Source: Anastatus disparis (lineage: Eukaryota > Arthropoda > Insecta > Hymenoptera > Eupelmidae). Taken from it: DNA of 64,000 nucleotides. This document shows positions 1 to 9,876 of this stretch, piece after piece. The first letter of the stretch is position 1; each line of letters starts with the position of its first letter. The notes beneath the pieces were generated by a model. That model saw only the letters and a list, made by a program, of their open reading frames with translations. It had not been told where the DNA came from and searched no databases. Location: the NCBI GenBank assembly GCA_017163975.1, contig JAFFSR010000362.1:3176001-3240000 (forward strand), given 5' to 3'. Both the position numbers and the translations under genes were made by a program.

Positions 1-553
1 TCCTGTGAGCCTTCGTGATCTCAAGAATTTGACGATAATTTTTCAAATCTTCATGAGTTATTGAGCCTGGAACAGGATGTTTTTCAACGAGCAATTCTTG
101 TAAACCTAAAATTTTCTGAAACTTTTGACCCTCTACTTGAATATAACTTTTCTCAAAATATATCGGCGAATTGACGAGAAAAAATTGATCACCCTCTTTA
201 CGAAATCCATAAATTTTATCCATTCCAATAAATTGTAAGTCCTCGGAGAAATCTTCGCTTGCAGATTCAAAGAAAGATTGAGAAGAATCATTTTGCAAAG
301 TGTCCTCCAATTCAGTATTATCATTATCTTCATCGTACTTTCCTGGTAAGGGTTCTAGCTTCAAAGTTTCGCGCCTTTTTTTACCTTCAGTGACGATTTC
401 CATTAATGGGTCAATGATTTGCTTAAAAGTTTCTCCAACAATCCTTTCGGTATTTTCTTTTCCAAATTTTAACAAGTCATACTTGCGTTTAACTGCTTTA
501 CGCGCTTGAATCAGTTGCTGAAGTAAAACTTTATTTTGCTTATGGTCTCCCAT
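1..553 (-). CDS. Partial hypothetical protein of a Polinton/adintovirus-like block
   Basis: Reading the minus strand from an ATG at 553-551, the frame stays open for about 184 codons and runs off the left window edge, so the C-terminus is missing. The N-terminal part is basic and helix-prone, the middle is acidic and Ser-rich, and the last part seen has a compact block beginning near the motif YGFRKEGDQFF. I associate this arrangement with uncharacterised proteins that sit next to jelly-roll capsid genes in insect genomes (I believe the DUF8207 group, from memory and unchecked). The gene is codirectional with the ATPase and starts 35 bases past its stop codon. Function is unknown. The coding frame looks intact as far as it can be read. 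Confidence 0.6.
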   Translation of the reverse strand, partial: MGDHKQNKVLLQQLIQARKAVKRKYDLLKFGKENTERIVGETFKQIIDPLMEIVTEGKKRRETLKLEPLPGKYDEDNDNTELEDTLQNDSSQSFFESASEDFSEDLQFIGMDKIYGFRKEGDQFFLVNSPIYFEKSYIQVEGQKFQKILGLQELLVEKHPVPGSITHEDLKNYRQILEITKAHR

Positions 554-587
554 GTTGTCGCTTTACGATCAAACACAGATTGCTGAA

Positions 588-1298
588 TTAATACTGAGTG
601 TGTCTTATATTCATAGCAAAACAGTCAAAACCTTTTTGGGATCCACCAGAGTTCAGTGGACTATCTTTAGCAATCATTAGAAATCCATGCTTGTCATCTC
701 TCCAACATTTAAAGCATGATTCTTTGAATAGTGAAAAATTCATGTCTGAGTTAACATGATCATCGTATAGATGTCGTAGATTAACATCATCTTGACGAAA
801 AACTATCAAGAGATCGACATTATCTCTCACGAGATGTTTTGGGATGCAAGCATAAGACTGACAAAGATAGAAACAATCAACATCTTTGTGTCTTCCCCTG
901 CAGAAGTAGGCTCCTATGTTGTCTTGCTTTTCACAAGCTACATCATCAAAAATCATTATGGAATTTGGAAGAGCCTCGTCAGGTGGTATTACTGACTCGT
1001 GCTCGCTAAATGGAAAGTATTGCATACCTTCCATCGGCTCTAGAAGCTCTTTCAGAAACTTGTTTTTCCCTTGATTAAGAGATTTATAATAGACGTAAAC
1101 ATTTTTAAATCTTAGACCATTAGGATGCGTTATGAGTGCTAATAAACTGTTAGTTTTACCACAGTTAGATAGTCCACAAAATACAGCTCTTATACTATCT
1201 GGAAGTAAATTTCCATGTTTCTTTGATTTTTTCTCTCGTTCGACGATAGTATTAAAATTCAGTATTGGCAGCTTTACAGATTATTCTTTGAAATCCAT
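588..1298 (-). pseudogene. DNA-packaging ATPase (HerA/FtsK-like), interrupted by an early stop
   Basis: The frame is open from just after a TAA at 1283-1281 to the stop at 588. It contains a Walker A loop (GLSNCGKT, about 1149-1175) and a Walker B strand followed by acidic residues (IMIFDDVACEK, about 930-960), in the order expected of viral genome-packaging ATPases. In Polintons, adintoviruses and related double-jelly-roll viruses this enzyme pumps DNA into the capsid. The only plausible upstream ATG (1298-1296) lies five codons before the in-frame TAA, so a full-length product is not expected unless translation starts downstream; the first internal Met is at 1034, after Walker A. Conserved-looking sequence continues from the TAA onward with no other break. 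The upstream neighbour is a divergent PLA2-domain gene. Confidence 0.8.
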
Positions 1299-1330
1299 CT
1301 CAACAGATTCAAACTACAACTGCTCGATTA

Positions 1331-1340
1331 AGTATAAATA
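1331..1340 (+). promoter_or_regulatory. Possible TATA box in a divergent promoter
   Basis: The sequence AGTATAAATA lies in the roughly 90-base gap between the divergent ATPase and PLA2-type genes, about 50 bases before the PLA2 start codon. It is a candidate core promoter for the plus-strand gene. TATA-like strings are frequent in such AT-rich DNA, so the support is mainly positional. Confidence 0.25.
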
Positions 1341-1390
1341 CATCGTTTATATACCCTGTGAATCAGTTACTCTTCGACCTTCGAAGTGTT

Positions 1391-2014
1391 ATGATCGTAT
1401 ATCGTAGACGCGGTCGTGGTTTGCTTATTAAAATAATCAATAGCCTTCTAATAGAACTTCATTTACCGGGATGTCAGTACTGTGGACCTGGTACAAAATT
1501 AGCCAAACGTTTAGCTAGAGGTGATCAAGGAATTATTCCTCTCGACAAAGCTTGTAAAGAGCACGATATCTTTTATTCACAAAATCGTGAAAATAAAGAG
1601 GCTAGAAATATCGCTAATAAGGTTTTAGGAGATAAAGCCTGGCAAAGACTATCATCGAAAGACGCTGGTATTGGTGAAAAAGCAGCTGCATTCGCTATTG
1701 CAAACAGTATGAAAATAAAATCAAAGTTCGGAATGGGAACAAAAAAGAAGACTCCCATTGTTACTTCAAACAAAATAATAAAGGCCGCTTCCAGATCCAT
1801 GAAACCTAGTAAGTATGCTCGTAAAGCTATCCTCTCTGCTTTAGAGGGTGCTCGAAGTGCTGTGAGAAAAGCTGGTGGTGAGCATAAAATCCAAGTACCA
1901 CGCAGACTATCAATTCCATCTAACGTTGGAGGATTTTTACCATTCCTTATTTCTCTTTTTGATGGTCTAGGTGCAATTGGTAGTTTATTAGGAGGTGCCA
2001 CAGGAATAACTTAA
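1391..2014 (+). CDS. Phospholipase A2-domain virion-type protein
   Basis: An intact ORF of 207 residues from the ATG at 1391; an in-frame ATG at 1358 is possible but its leader is unlike the rest. The N-terminus is basic. A PLA2 core follows: the calcium-loop type motif GCQYCGPGTK at residues 27-36 and the catalytic His-Asp pair in DKACKEHD (His58, Asp59). The middle is Lys/Arg-rich, and the C-terminus is a Gly-rich hydrophobic segment (about 180-207). Secreted-type PLA2 domains of this form occur in parvovirus VP1 and in some adintovirus-like elements, where they are thought to help membrane passage. No signal peptide is visible. It is divergent from the ATPase and codirectional with the capsid-type genes. 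It lacks any disabling change, unlike four of its neighbours. Confidence 0.75.
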   Translation: MIVYRRRGRGLLIKIINSLLIELHLPGCQYCGPGTKLAKRLARGDQGIIPLDKACKEHDIFYSQNRENKEARNIANKVLGDKAWQRLSSKDAGIGEKAAAFAIANSMKIKSKFGMGTKKKTPIVTSNKIIKAASRSMKPSKYARKAILSALEGARSAVRKAGGEHKIQVPRRLSIPSNVGGFLPFLISLFDGLGAIGSLLGGATGIT

Positions 2015-2482
2015 GCAGTTACATAAAAAATTATTTTCGTGAGGCATTAGCACCAAAGGAAATTTCAATCGATATAAAGCCAAATAATAGCACACTACGT
2101 TGCGTTATAACCTGTAGTCATCCCATTGATTTTCGACCACAAGATTCCATTGGGTCATTACTGGGTTTTACTGAACGTATTCTTTCAGATGAAATTGCTC
2201 ACGATTCTGATTTACCTGTAGCCATTTTAAAAGTTAACGCACTTCGTGTCGAATGCGTGCCTCTGGTGCCTATATAAACGATAAACGAGTGCATACCATA
2301 CGCGAGTTCTTTCCTGCAGTTCCACCAGGATATAAGATCATCGAAGTTCCATCTCCAGTCATTTATCTTCCGATCAGCATCAAGAGTATAGATCACATTC
2401 AAGTATGAATCGTCGATCAAGACACTTGATTAATTTTCGAGGAGAAATATTAACAATAAGATTACATCTTAATCAAGCATAA
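2015..2482 (+). pseudogene. Second capsid-type protein (penton/minor capsid candidate), broken
   Basis: Directly after the PLA2 stop a second conserved-looking coding stretch starts (readable from about 2027). It passes through the motifs REALAPKEISIDI and DSIGSLLGF. The frame is lost around 2250-2260, resumes in another frame through HTIREFFPAVPPGYKIIEVP, meets a TGA at about 2406-2408 and shifts again before its end at 2480-2482. I associate this protein with insect elements that also carry double-jelly-roll genes; a penton-like or minor-capsid role is inferred from position and beta-rich composition, not shown. Several independent breaks make it a pseudogene. Confidence 0.6.
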
Positions 2483-2570
2483 TGGGTATTGTCTACAACA
2501 CTAAAGTTGGTAGAGGGTATATAAGTAAGTCAATATGGCGATCAGTCATCAGTCGTCGAACGACAAAGAA

Positions 2571-3854
2571 AGCGTTAACACGTCAAAACATTCAGTTTCT
2601 AAGAAGTCTGGGGCTAAAAATCTGTGGTGGAAAGTAACGTGTGTATTCTTCTGCTGTTTTCGAAAATATGGAAGGAATTCTGAGCATACAGTCGGGAGTA
2701 AAGTTCGATGAATCTGTCGAACATTATGAAGTACACGCTCATTAGCCTTATTCTGCGTCTTCATTCAATAATAGTGATGAGATTCGTATATCTATTCAAC
2801 ATCAAGACTTATGTCTTCTTCCCTCGCGGAGTTCACTCCATATTTGTGGTAGGCTCGTGAAAACTGATGGAACTGCTGCAGCCAATACAGTGCTAGTCAA
2901 TAACGCCATCTGTCACATGTTTGAAGAAATTCGCTATGAAATCAATGCTGTAGACATTGATGGCTTTCCTTCTGTCCGAGTCAAGAATCAATTCTCGAGA
3001 ATACTGGATAGGTTGATGTAGAGGAGAATCAAAAAATAAATAATGAAGCGGGTTACTTTGACTTATCTATTCCTCTGAGTATGATTCTTGGTTTCGACGA
3101 AGACTATCGTAAAATTGTAGTCAATGTAAAACATGAACTCATACTGACAAGATCGAGGAATAATTTGAATGCAGTAGTTCAGACGCATCATGAAAATAGA
3201 TATGAAGATTTCAAGATTGATTTGCAAAGAATAGAATGGCTTATGCCTTAAATAATGTTATCGAATGCTCATAAACTTCAGCTACTCAATCACATTGGTA
3301 AATAAAAACATATTGCTATAAGTTTCCGCAGTTGGGATTCGTACGAGTATCCTCTACTTCCAACTATATCAAAGCATGTTTGGACTGTTAAAACTTCCAA
3401 TCAGTTAGAAAAGCCACGTTTTGTCATATTAGGCTTTCAAACGAGTCGAAAAAATCAAAAGTCAACTAATGCGAGTCGTTTTGATCATTGTAACTCAAGC
3501 AATGTAAAGCTGTTCCTGAATTCTCAGTATTATCTATATGGAAATCTGAATTTAGATATCACTCATAATCAGTTTGCAGTTCTATACGATATGTATGCTA
3601 ATTTTCAGCATGCTTACTATGATAAGGATATGGAGCCGCTATTAAAAAAGCAACAATTTATTGAACACATTCCTCTGATTATTATTGACTGCTCAAAATA
3701 AAATGAGTCTCTGAAAAGTGCTTCAGTAGATGTTCGTTTGGAGTTCAAATCAAGAGCTAATGTTCTTCCTGGAATATTAGCTTATTGTTTGATTATACAC
3801 GATCGTATTGTAGAGTACAGCCCTGTCAGTGATAATGTGAGAAAACTTGTCTAA
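2571..3854 (+). pseudogene. Double-jelly-roll major-capsid-like protein, heavily broken
   Basis: Coding remains of about 400 residues can be followed across at least six stops or frame changes. Readable segments include DEIRISIQHQDLCLLPS (near 2780), CHMFEEIRYEINAVDIDG (near 2920), YFDLSIPLSMILGF (near 3060), HVWTVKTSNQLEKPRF (near 3380), ASRFDHCN (near 3475), FLNSQYY (near 3510) and ILAYCLIIHDRIVEY (near 3775). I recognise this as the insect family annotated as double-jelly-roll-like, related to the major capsid proteins of Polinton/adintovirus-type elements. It lies between the second capsid-type gene and the exonuclease-like gene, all on the plus strand. The protein cannot be made from this copy. 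Confidence 0.75.
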
Positions 3855-3910
3855 ATGGTGGGGGAAATCCGTTATAAATTACATGTTCACGCTCAAGAGT
3901 GTCATTCAGG

Positions 3911-4413
3911 ATGGAGTACTTGGTCGATGTGCAAGGCTTCAAGCAGCCCGGTTATGACTATGTCCTCAAAGAGTTAACTATAGTTCCACTAAACAATGAT
4001 TTCGAACCTCTAGTATTACTCTTCAAAGAACCATTTCCTTGGCGAAGACTTACAGAAAAATATAAAGTGCAAAATACGTGGTTCAAAGAATATTATCACG
4101 GATTGTGTTGGCATTCTGCTACGATTCCTTACACTGAAATAGCAAATATTTTCAAAGAAGCTTTGCGAGATGCTAGCAAAATTTTAGTAATGGGTAGCAT
4201 AAAGAAAAAGTGGCTTGAGCGCTTTAAGTTCAACGTTACCGATGTCACAGAGATGGGTTATCCACCATTGGATAAGATAAAACTAGTGACCGTTTGCCCC
4301 ACCACGATGGAATGTATAAAGCTTGTTGTGCACTTCACAACATCAGACTCATAAAAAAATATTTTAATGAGAATCGAGTACCATTGGAAAATTCAGCTAT
4401 GGAATGCGAGTAA
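3911..4413 (+). pseudogene. Possible RNase H-fold/exonuclease-like protein with a C-terminal frameshift
   Basis: From the ATG at 3911 (an in-frame ATG lies at 3899) the protein opens with EYLVDVQGF, whose acidic residue at the end of a hydrophobic strand resembles the first motif of DEDD-type exonucleases. It continues through PFPWRRLTEKY, KILVMGSIKKKWLERF and LVTVCP. At the C run 4297-4300 the frame changes: the annotated frame ends at 4354 with a non-conserved tail, whereas the adjacent frame carries on with a Cys-rich, Asn/Glu-containing tail to a stop at 4411-4413. The simplest reading is a one-base loss in the C run. The family accompanies the capsid cluster in insects; the enzymatic role is a guess from the motif. 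Confidence 0.55.
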
Positions 4414-4740
4414 AGGAAGTCAAAAGGAGAGATAATATCAGGTGGTTGTATCTCACAGATGAGAGCGATGGTTGGGGCTCTCATCACTTCCTGTAAATAC
4501 CTACACATACCGTAGACAACATTTATTTCATCATGGGCCAAAGTACAAGAATATACTCCACTTCTTCATACTTCTAACAATGAGAAGAAGAAGGAAAATA
4601 ATACTTGGAAAGAGTACTATGAAAAATACAAACCTCAAACACCAGCCAAAGATATCAAATATACAAAATTAAAATAAGACAGTCCTTTTAAGAATGACAT
4701 ATTCAATGTAAGCTATTTATTAACAAGAATGTAAAGTTCA
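4414..4740. other. Right flank of the virus-like block, no gene seen
   Basis: Short ORFs on both strands here show no recognisable motif and look like chance frames. I found no terminal inverted repeat, integrase or DNA polymerase gene, so the right end of the virus-like block cannot be placed. Confidence 0.4.
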
Positions 4741-4819
4741 TGTTTACATATATACAAACATATATGAAAGTATATCTTTATATATCTAAAAGTATATCTT
4801 TATATATATAAAAGTATAT

Positions 4820-4883
<64 letters not shown>
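4741..4883. repeat. AAAGTATATCTTTATATAT-type tandem repeat and (TA)n tract
   Basis: About three copies of a roughly 20-bp unit (AAGTATATCTTTATATAT) run into an uninterrupted TA dinucleotide tract of about 60 bp ending at 4883. A near-identical unit reappears at 5650-5820, so similar arrays bracket the hairpin region. Confidence 0.85.
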
Positions 4884-4887
<4 letters not shown>

Positions 4888-5494
4888 GTCGTCGTACCAG
4901 GTATTCGGCGTTGTACGTGCAAAGCTAGTTAAATAAGTATTGGGGTTACATACATTTCAATTCATAGCACAACTATATTCAGTTTGCTATACTTCACATA
5001 AAAAAATATAGATAATTCCATACCTCACATGGTGACGTATGGAGTCATTTATACGTCACGCTATGAGGTAGTAATTAGCTATGAAGCGATCGTTGAAATC
5101 GTAAAATTGGTTAGTTTAATCGGTGTGTTTTGTTTTTTTCTTTTGACATTTTGTTCTTTAATAAATTTAAAAAATATGAAAAAAATTAAAAAAATTAATC
5201 AATTATAAAAAAAAATTAGTGCAAATAATGAAAAAAATTAGTACAAATAACAAATAAATAATAATCATAGTGAAAGTGAGACAGTGATGAAAAAAAATTA
5301 AATATAAAATTTGCGTGATATGCGTGGATAGCTTGATAAATTTGTGACACATCAACGACGGTTCCGCAGACAATCCACGTCTACACTGTTAACATACGTT
5401 TATTCAATTTCAAATCAAAATAAAGAAAGACTGCGAATTTGTACATTTGTAATTGTGTAGTCCCTCATACCTGCTACAACGACATAAAATCATC
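4884..5494. other. AT-rich spacer with a small inverted repeat
   Basis: No coding signal is seen. An imperfect inverted repeat has 20-base arms at 5021-5040 and 5051-5070 (TACCTCA...GTGACGTAT against ATACGTCAC...TGAGGTA) separated by 10 bases. Confidence 0.5.
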
Positions 5495-5645
5495 TACGTC
5501 ATTTGGGAGTAAGAAGGATGAATACGGGGCGAATTTGTTGCTCGAACAGTAGTCAATCTCGGGCGCGCTTCGCGCGCCCTCGACTGTCTACTGTTCTCGC
5601 AACAAACTCGCCCCGTATTCATCCTTCTTACTCCCAAATGACGTA
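5495..5645. repeat. 151-bp hairpin with 74-bp arms
   Basis: The arms 5495-5568 and 5572-5645 are reverse complements apart from about seven mismatches, with a three-base loop (TTC) between GGGCGCGC and GCGCGCCC. The outer 38 bases are perfect. The segment is clearly richer in GC than its surroundings. It may be a small foldback transposon or the source of a hairpin RNA. An 80-residue ORF crossing it is a by-product of the hairpin and is not called. Confidence 0.9.
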
Positions 5646-5820
5646 TATAACTATATATATATATATAAAAGTATATCGTTATATATCAAAGTATATCATT
5701 ATATATAAGCAAGTATATCGTTATATATACGCAAGTATATCGTAATATATCAAAGTATATCGATATGCAAGTACATCGTTATATATGCAAGTATATGTAA
5801 ATATATACTTGTTATACATA
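5646..5820. repeat. AAGTATATCGTTATATAT tandem repeat
   Basis: Seven or so diverged copies of an approximately 18-20-base unit of the form AAGTATATCGTTATATA, adjoining the right arm of the hairpin. The unit differs from the 4741-4830 array mainly by G for T after ATC. Confidence 0.8.
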
Positions 5821-5884
5821 TACAGTTAAAAAAGTTTAAAAAAAATTCTGCGCTTGAAATAACACCACGTTAAAAATAACTGCA

Positions 5885-5947
5885 CTCGAATCCCCATGGG
5901 CTTGAACCCCTCTGGGCTAGAGTCCCCATGGGCTTGAATCCCCATAG
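5885..5947. repeat. Four copies of a 16-bp repeat
   Basis: Four consecutive 16-mers of the form CTTGAATCCCCATGGG (5885, 5901, 5917, 5933) differ at a few positions; the last is one base short. Confidence 0.8.
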
Positions 5948-6014
5948 TTTACCTACTTAAGTAATTAATGCTCAAAACTATTCCCAAAGTATAATTCATC
6001 ATCATTTGATAATA

Positions 6015-6450
6015 AATCTTGAAAAGTTATCCGAAAAATAGCTTGTTTGAAATTTTCGTTTCTTGAGATTTTACAAAACATGGCCAGTTTGGATAGTTTA
6101 AAAATATTTTGGGGTCATTACAAAAATTTTTCCATGATGTTCGCATATTAATTGCACTTTTTTGCAGTGATCTGAATTGTTATTATTGCGTTTTCATTAT
6201 GAAAAATATTTAAAAGTTGAAAATTTCTAAATTTTTTCACTTTTTTTCGTGAAAACACGCCATATTTTTTCAGGAATACTTTAGCAAAAAATCGGTGTCA
6301 CCATTCGAAAAAACGGCTCAAAATACGTTGAATATGATCTTTTTTAAATTTTTTCAAACCTTCTTTTCAGTTGAAAAAGAACCCTCTAAGAAGTTGTCTG
6401 AAAAATTGCTTATTGAATTTTGAGTTTTTTGGGATTTTGCGAAAATTTCC
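6015..6450. repeat. Diverged dispersed repeat, first copy
   Basis: A stretch near 6015-6080 recurs diverged at 6390-6450. The part 6240-6385 (with CACGCCATATT, AATACTTTAGCAAAA and CTCAAAATACG) recurs in the same orientation at 8063-8205. No coding capacity or ends could be defined. Confidence 0.5.
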
Positions 6451-8062
6451 AAATTTTTTTAACTGTTACGTATAGTGTTGGGAATAGGTAAAAATTGAAT
6501 AAATTATTGCAACAATAATATTAATTTTTTTAATGAGATCGCACTTGCACAAAATCAATTCAGTTTATAGAAGTCAAAATAATACTAATATTCTTTTACA
6601 ATAATTAGAGTGAAATTGTATTGCAAAAAATAATACAAATAAATTGTATTACAAATATATAGAAAAATTATATTATATAACGAGTAAGTGACAGAGAATC
6701 AATATTTCATCTAAGAGTATCAGAGAATATCTGTGTGAAAATGCACTTCTGCATATCCGACTGAAATCTTAGTGTAAATTCTAATTTGAGCATAGGCCAC
6801 AGGCCCTTATATATCTTAAGGAAAAAATGACCCCCATCATCCCGGCTGCTTATCGCTAGTTCCGAGCTTTTGTAGAGATGTTTGTGCACAAGAACCTTTT
6901 CGATTTTGACCAACCAGCAAGTGGCCCCGAGAAAACTATAAAATTTTCTCGTGCACACAATCTACGTGAAAATCAAATGACAAGACAAATCTCATCTTTT
7001 CACGTAAAAAATAAATTTGGCTTCCAGGCCATGGTATAGCCATGCACACAGATCACCACCAAAATGATTCTTGCATACAATTGCACAATTTTTTCAGTTC
7101 TTTTAATTTTGATTAATTATATTATTATTATTTATTATTTACTATTCAATTCAATATATTCTTAATGATTTCATTATACCACATTCTTTTTTGTATACTT
7201 TTCTGTATATTGTAATTAATTTTAAATACTTAACTTATTTATTTAAATAAACTAATTAGTTTTGTACAACTACCTTCTATTTAATTTATTCAAATGTTCT
7301 TTTTATAATACATAAACATCTTATATTTAATACAAGAGTCGAAGCATCGCAGTACAACAATTAATTAATAATTAATTTACTATATTATTCATTCATATAA
7401 ATTTACGCATATTTTACGAAAATATTTTATGATTTGATTGTTCTTTATTTTAAACATATAATTTTTAGATATAAAGGATTATTTATTCAACCATTCATAC
7501 TGAGAAATTTTAATAACATATAAATATAATAATGAAGAAAAATTACATAAGTCTATTCATTAAAGAAATCTTATTCAAGAATATAAAATATTAATTCTAT
7601 TATTGAAATAAAGATTATAAAACGCAAAATAATCAATCTCAAAGAACTACGTCTATACCTATGACTAATATGATATTCGAATATCTTAAGAACTAAGCCA
7701 AAGAGATTTTAAATAATATTCTAAGTTACTCGTACATAAACTGCTTTATTATAAAGCTAACGTACATGCTAAAGTATACGTTTGACTTAGCAAAAAATTT
7801 AATGTTTAGTTAAATAATATACTTCATAAGAAAATGATTGAAAACTAAAACATATATGAAAAATACTTAAATTAAAACTTTGAGTAACTGAAACTTAAAA
7901 TAATTTTTTCTACACACTGCTATAATCTTTTCTACTAAATTATTTTTAAATCATTTCTGATACTTTTATCTTAATATAAATACATATACTAATATTATTT
8001 TACATAATAAATTCCTGATAATTTCCTATATTAAATTTTATTCTATTCGTAACATTAACTTT
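6451..8062. other. AT-rich spacer, nothing recognised
   Basis: Long AT-rich stretch without supported coding or RNA features. A minus ORF at 6707-6958 has no recognisable motif and is treated as chance. Confidence 0.5.
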
Positions 8063-8215
8063 TTTTTTGTGAAAATCACGTTATATTCTTCCTCAGGAGT
8101 ATTTTAGCAAAATATCGATATCACTCTTCGAATAAACAGCTCAAAATACGTAAGATATGATCTATTTCAAATTTTCTTAAAACTTTTTTTTAGTTGAAAA
8201 AAAGCATTGAAAAAT
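8063..8215. repeat. Diverged dispersed repeat, second copy
   Basis: Direct-orientation relative of 6240-6385, aligning through CTCAAAATACG and the flanking A/T-rich blocks at perhaps 75-80 percent by eye. Confidence 0.5.
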
Positions 8216-8327
8216 ATGTTGAAAATTCGGGGTCTTGGTCGTTAATTGGTTAATAATATTATACGATTTGATTTGTATTGAAGCCTTCAAATTCATTACG
8301 TATGATTCAAGTTACGCTATTGTGTTA

Positions 8328-8467
8328 GTTACGCCGTGACGCACACTCTAGCTGTGTCACATATGATTCGGTCTACTATGTGTAACCAGCGTCACTGGCT
8401 GTTCTCTCTGTTACACGCGTTCGCGCCAAGTTACGCCGTGTGCAAAGTCTAGCTGTGTCACATTCGG
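8328..8467 (-). repeat. Duplicated motif, possible LTR remnant of the gypsy-like element
   Basis: Two copies of a roughly 40-base segment (GTTACGCCGTG...TCTAGCTGTGTCACAT...CGG) lie at 8328-8371 and 8430-8467. On the minus strand each begins TGTGACACAGCTAGA, a typical LTR-like start, and they lie downstream of the minus-strand gypsy remnant where a 3' LTR would be expected. No partner LTR is visible upstream, so this stays a candidate. Confidence 0.3.
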
Positions 8468-8519
8468 TACGACAGCTCTGTATAGTTAAAAAGTGACATA
8501 AGTCTGACTGTCCATAGAG

Positions 8520-9411
8520 TCGTGAGGTAAAAGGAGTGAAACGTCCTTTTGGACCTCTTATAGGTGACTTATGTGTTAAAGTTGTAGGATTTTTACAAGT
8601 TGGAAAAAGGGTAGCCTTTCCCTTTATATTTTCATTTATCAATGCTGTTATCACGCCTTTCGAAACTTTTCCTTCAATTTTATTGGTTAGTGAGTTAGAA
8701 AAGGATTTGACTTCTCGTGTGTCAGGGAATGCTCTCCCTTATCCGTCTTCCCAATTCATCCTGATACCGTCACTGGAGTCGTTGCATTGCTTATGTTCTG
8801 TTTCTCCTTCTCCTTCAGGATCCTCGTCAAGGTTTCTAAGATGAGAAATTCATTGAAAAATAAGAATCTCTTAATTCTTCTAGGAATTTTTTTTGTTTCT
8901 ACTGGTTTGAACGTAGTTAATTCTAGTTCTTTTGTTATATCTTCATAGCTTTCCTGGCATTTCTCCAGTGTCAGTGATTTCCTCATGGTTGATTGAAAAC
9001 GAGGGCTATCATTTTCTGAAGAAGAAGATAAAGATTCCATAGATTGGCGAACAATCACGGTTTTTGTTGGCAGATAATTTGAGGCCGATGGTTCGGCTAG
9101 TTTGCATTCATCCGCATTGACTTTTTCTACTGGCAGTTTCGAATTGTTACTGTGTGGATCTGTTTTGGACTCTGCTTCAGTATTGGGAGGTTTGTTCTCC
9201 TTTTCCAAGAGCGAAGGCATAATTAAACGATCTTTCAATGGTATAGGTATCACTTCTTCTTCTTCTGAAGTGGCTCAAGATTTTATTTCCGCGCTTTCGT
9301 CTTCTCTTTCAAAATTTTTTACGATACTAGACTCCTCTGAAGTACTCATAGCGGTTGTTGGCCTGTTGATGTCGTGTTCACTTACTTTTCTAAATCGAAT
9401 TCGTTTCGCTA
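8520..9411 (-). pseudogene. Unrecognised protein remnant downstream of the gypsy RNase H region
   Basis: The minus frame is open for 165 codons at 9253-8756. The same frame can be followed upstream across one TGA (near 9280-9285) to about 9410, and a different frame is open at 8756-8376. The product is acidic and Ser/Thr/Lys-rich and looks disordered. It could be the long variable linker found between RNase H and integrase in some Ty3/gypsy elements, or a separate 3' ORF. No integrase motif was found. Confidence 0.4.
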
Positions 9412-9876
9412 TACACGGAGAGACCAGTACTATGCTCTACAATGCATACAAATGACTGTAAAAGTAAAAGTTTATATTACTTTGACATTTTTACACGTTT
9501 TTAATTTACATGAGATTCTGCAGCTTAAATAAACTGCTCAATTGGCTTAACTCCTAATCTTTTAAAATTTTACTTACAAAATCACTCATATTAAAAGTTC
9601 ATTTGAAATAAGTTTTAAATCACAAAACAGGAATAACTGCGACTATGTCTCACGTTTTTAGGCTACTTGATATAGTATACGAAAAACCGGTATTATAGTA
9701 TGTTGTAAACAAGTGATGGTATTTGTAAATATACTACCTGTCCCTTGCTTTAAAGATACTGAGACGAGTAGACGTAATACACATACTGAGATCGTCTAAA
9801 ACACTACTAGTACAATAATTTGACTGACTTTTTGATTTTAGTATATGGTTTTATGGTACTCCGGTCTCTCCGTGTA
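9412..9876. mobile_element. Possible 465-bp insertion with 14-bp inverted ends
   Basis: The 14-mer TACACGGAGAGACC at 9412-9425 is found as its exact reverse complement at 9863-9876. Coding remains of similar composition lie on both sides, and most of the interior (9430-9800) has none, consistent with a small non-autonomous element inserted into the gypsy remnant. I could not identify a convincing target duplication, and an inverted duplication is an alternative. Confidence 0.4.

Noticed and set aside
1573..2001. 142-codon minus ORF opposite the PLA2-type gene
   Set aside because: It is an antisense shadow of the gene with the PLA2 motifs.
5503..5745. 80-codon ORF on the plus strand
   Set aside because: It runs through the hairpin and the TA-rich array; its sequence is explained by those repeats.
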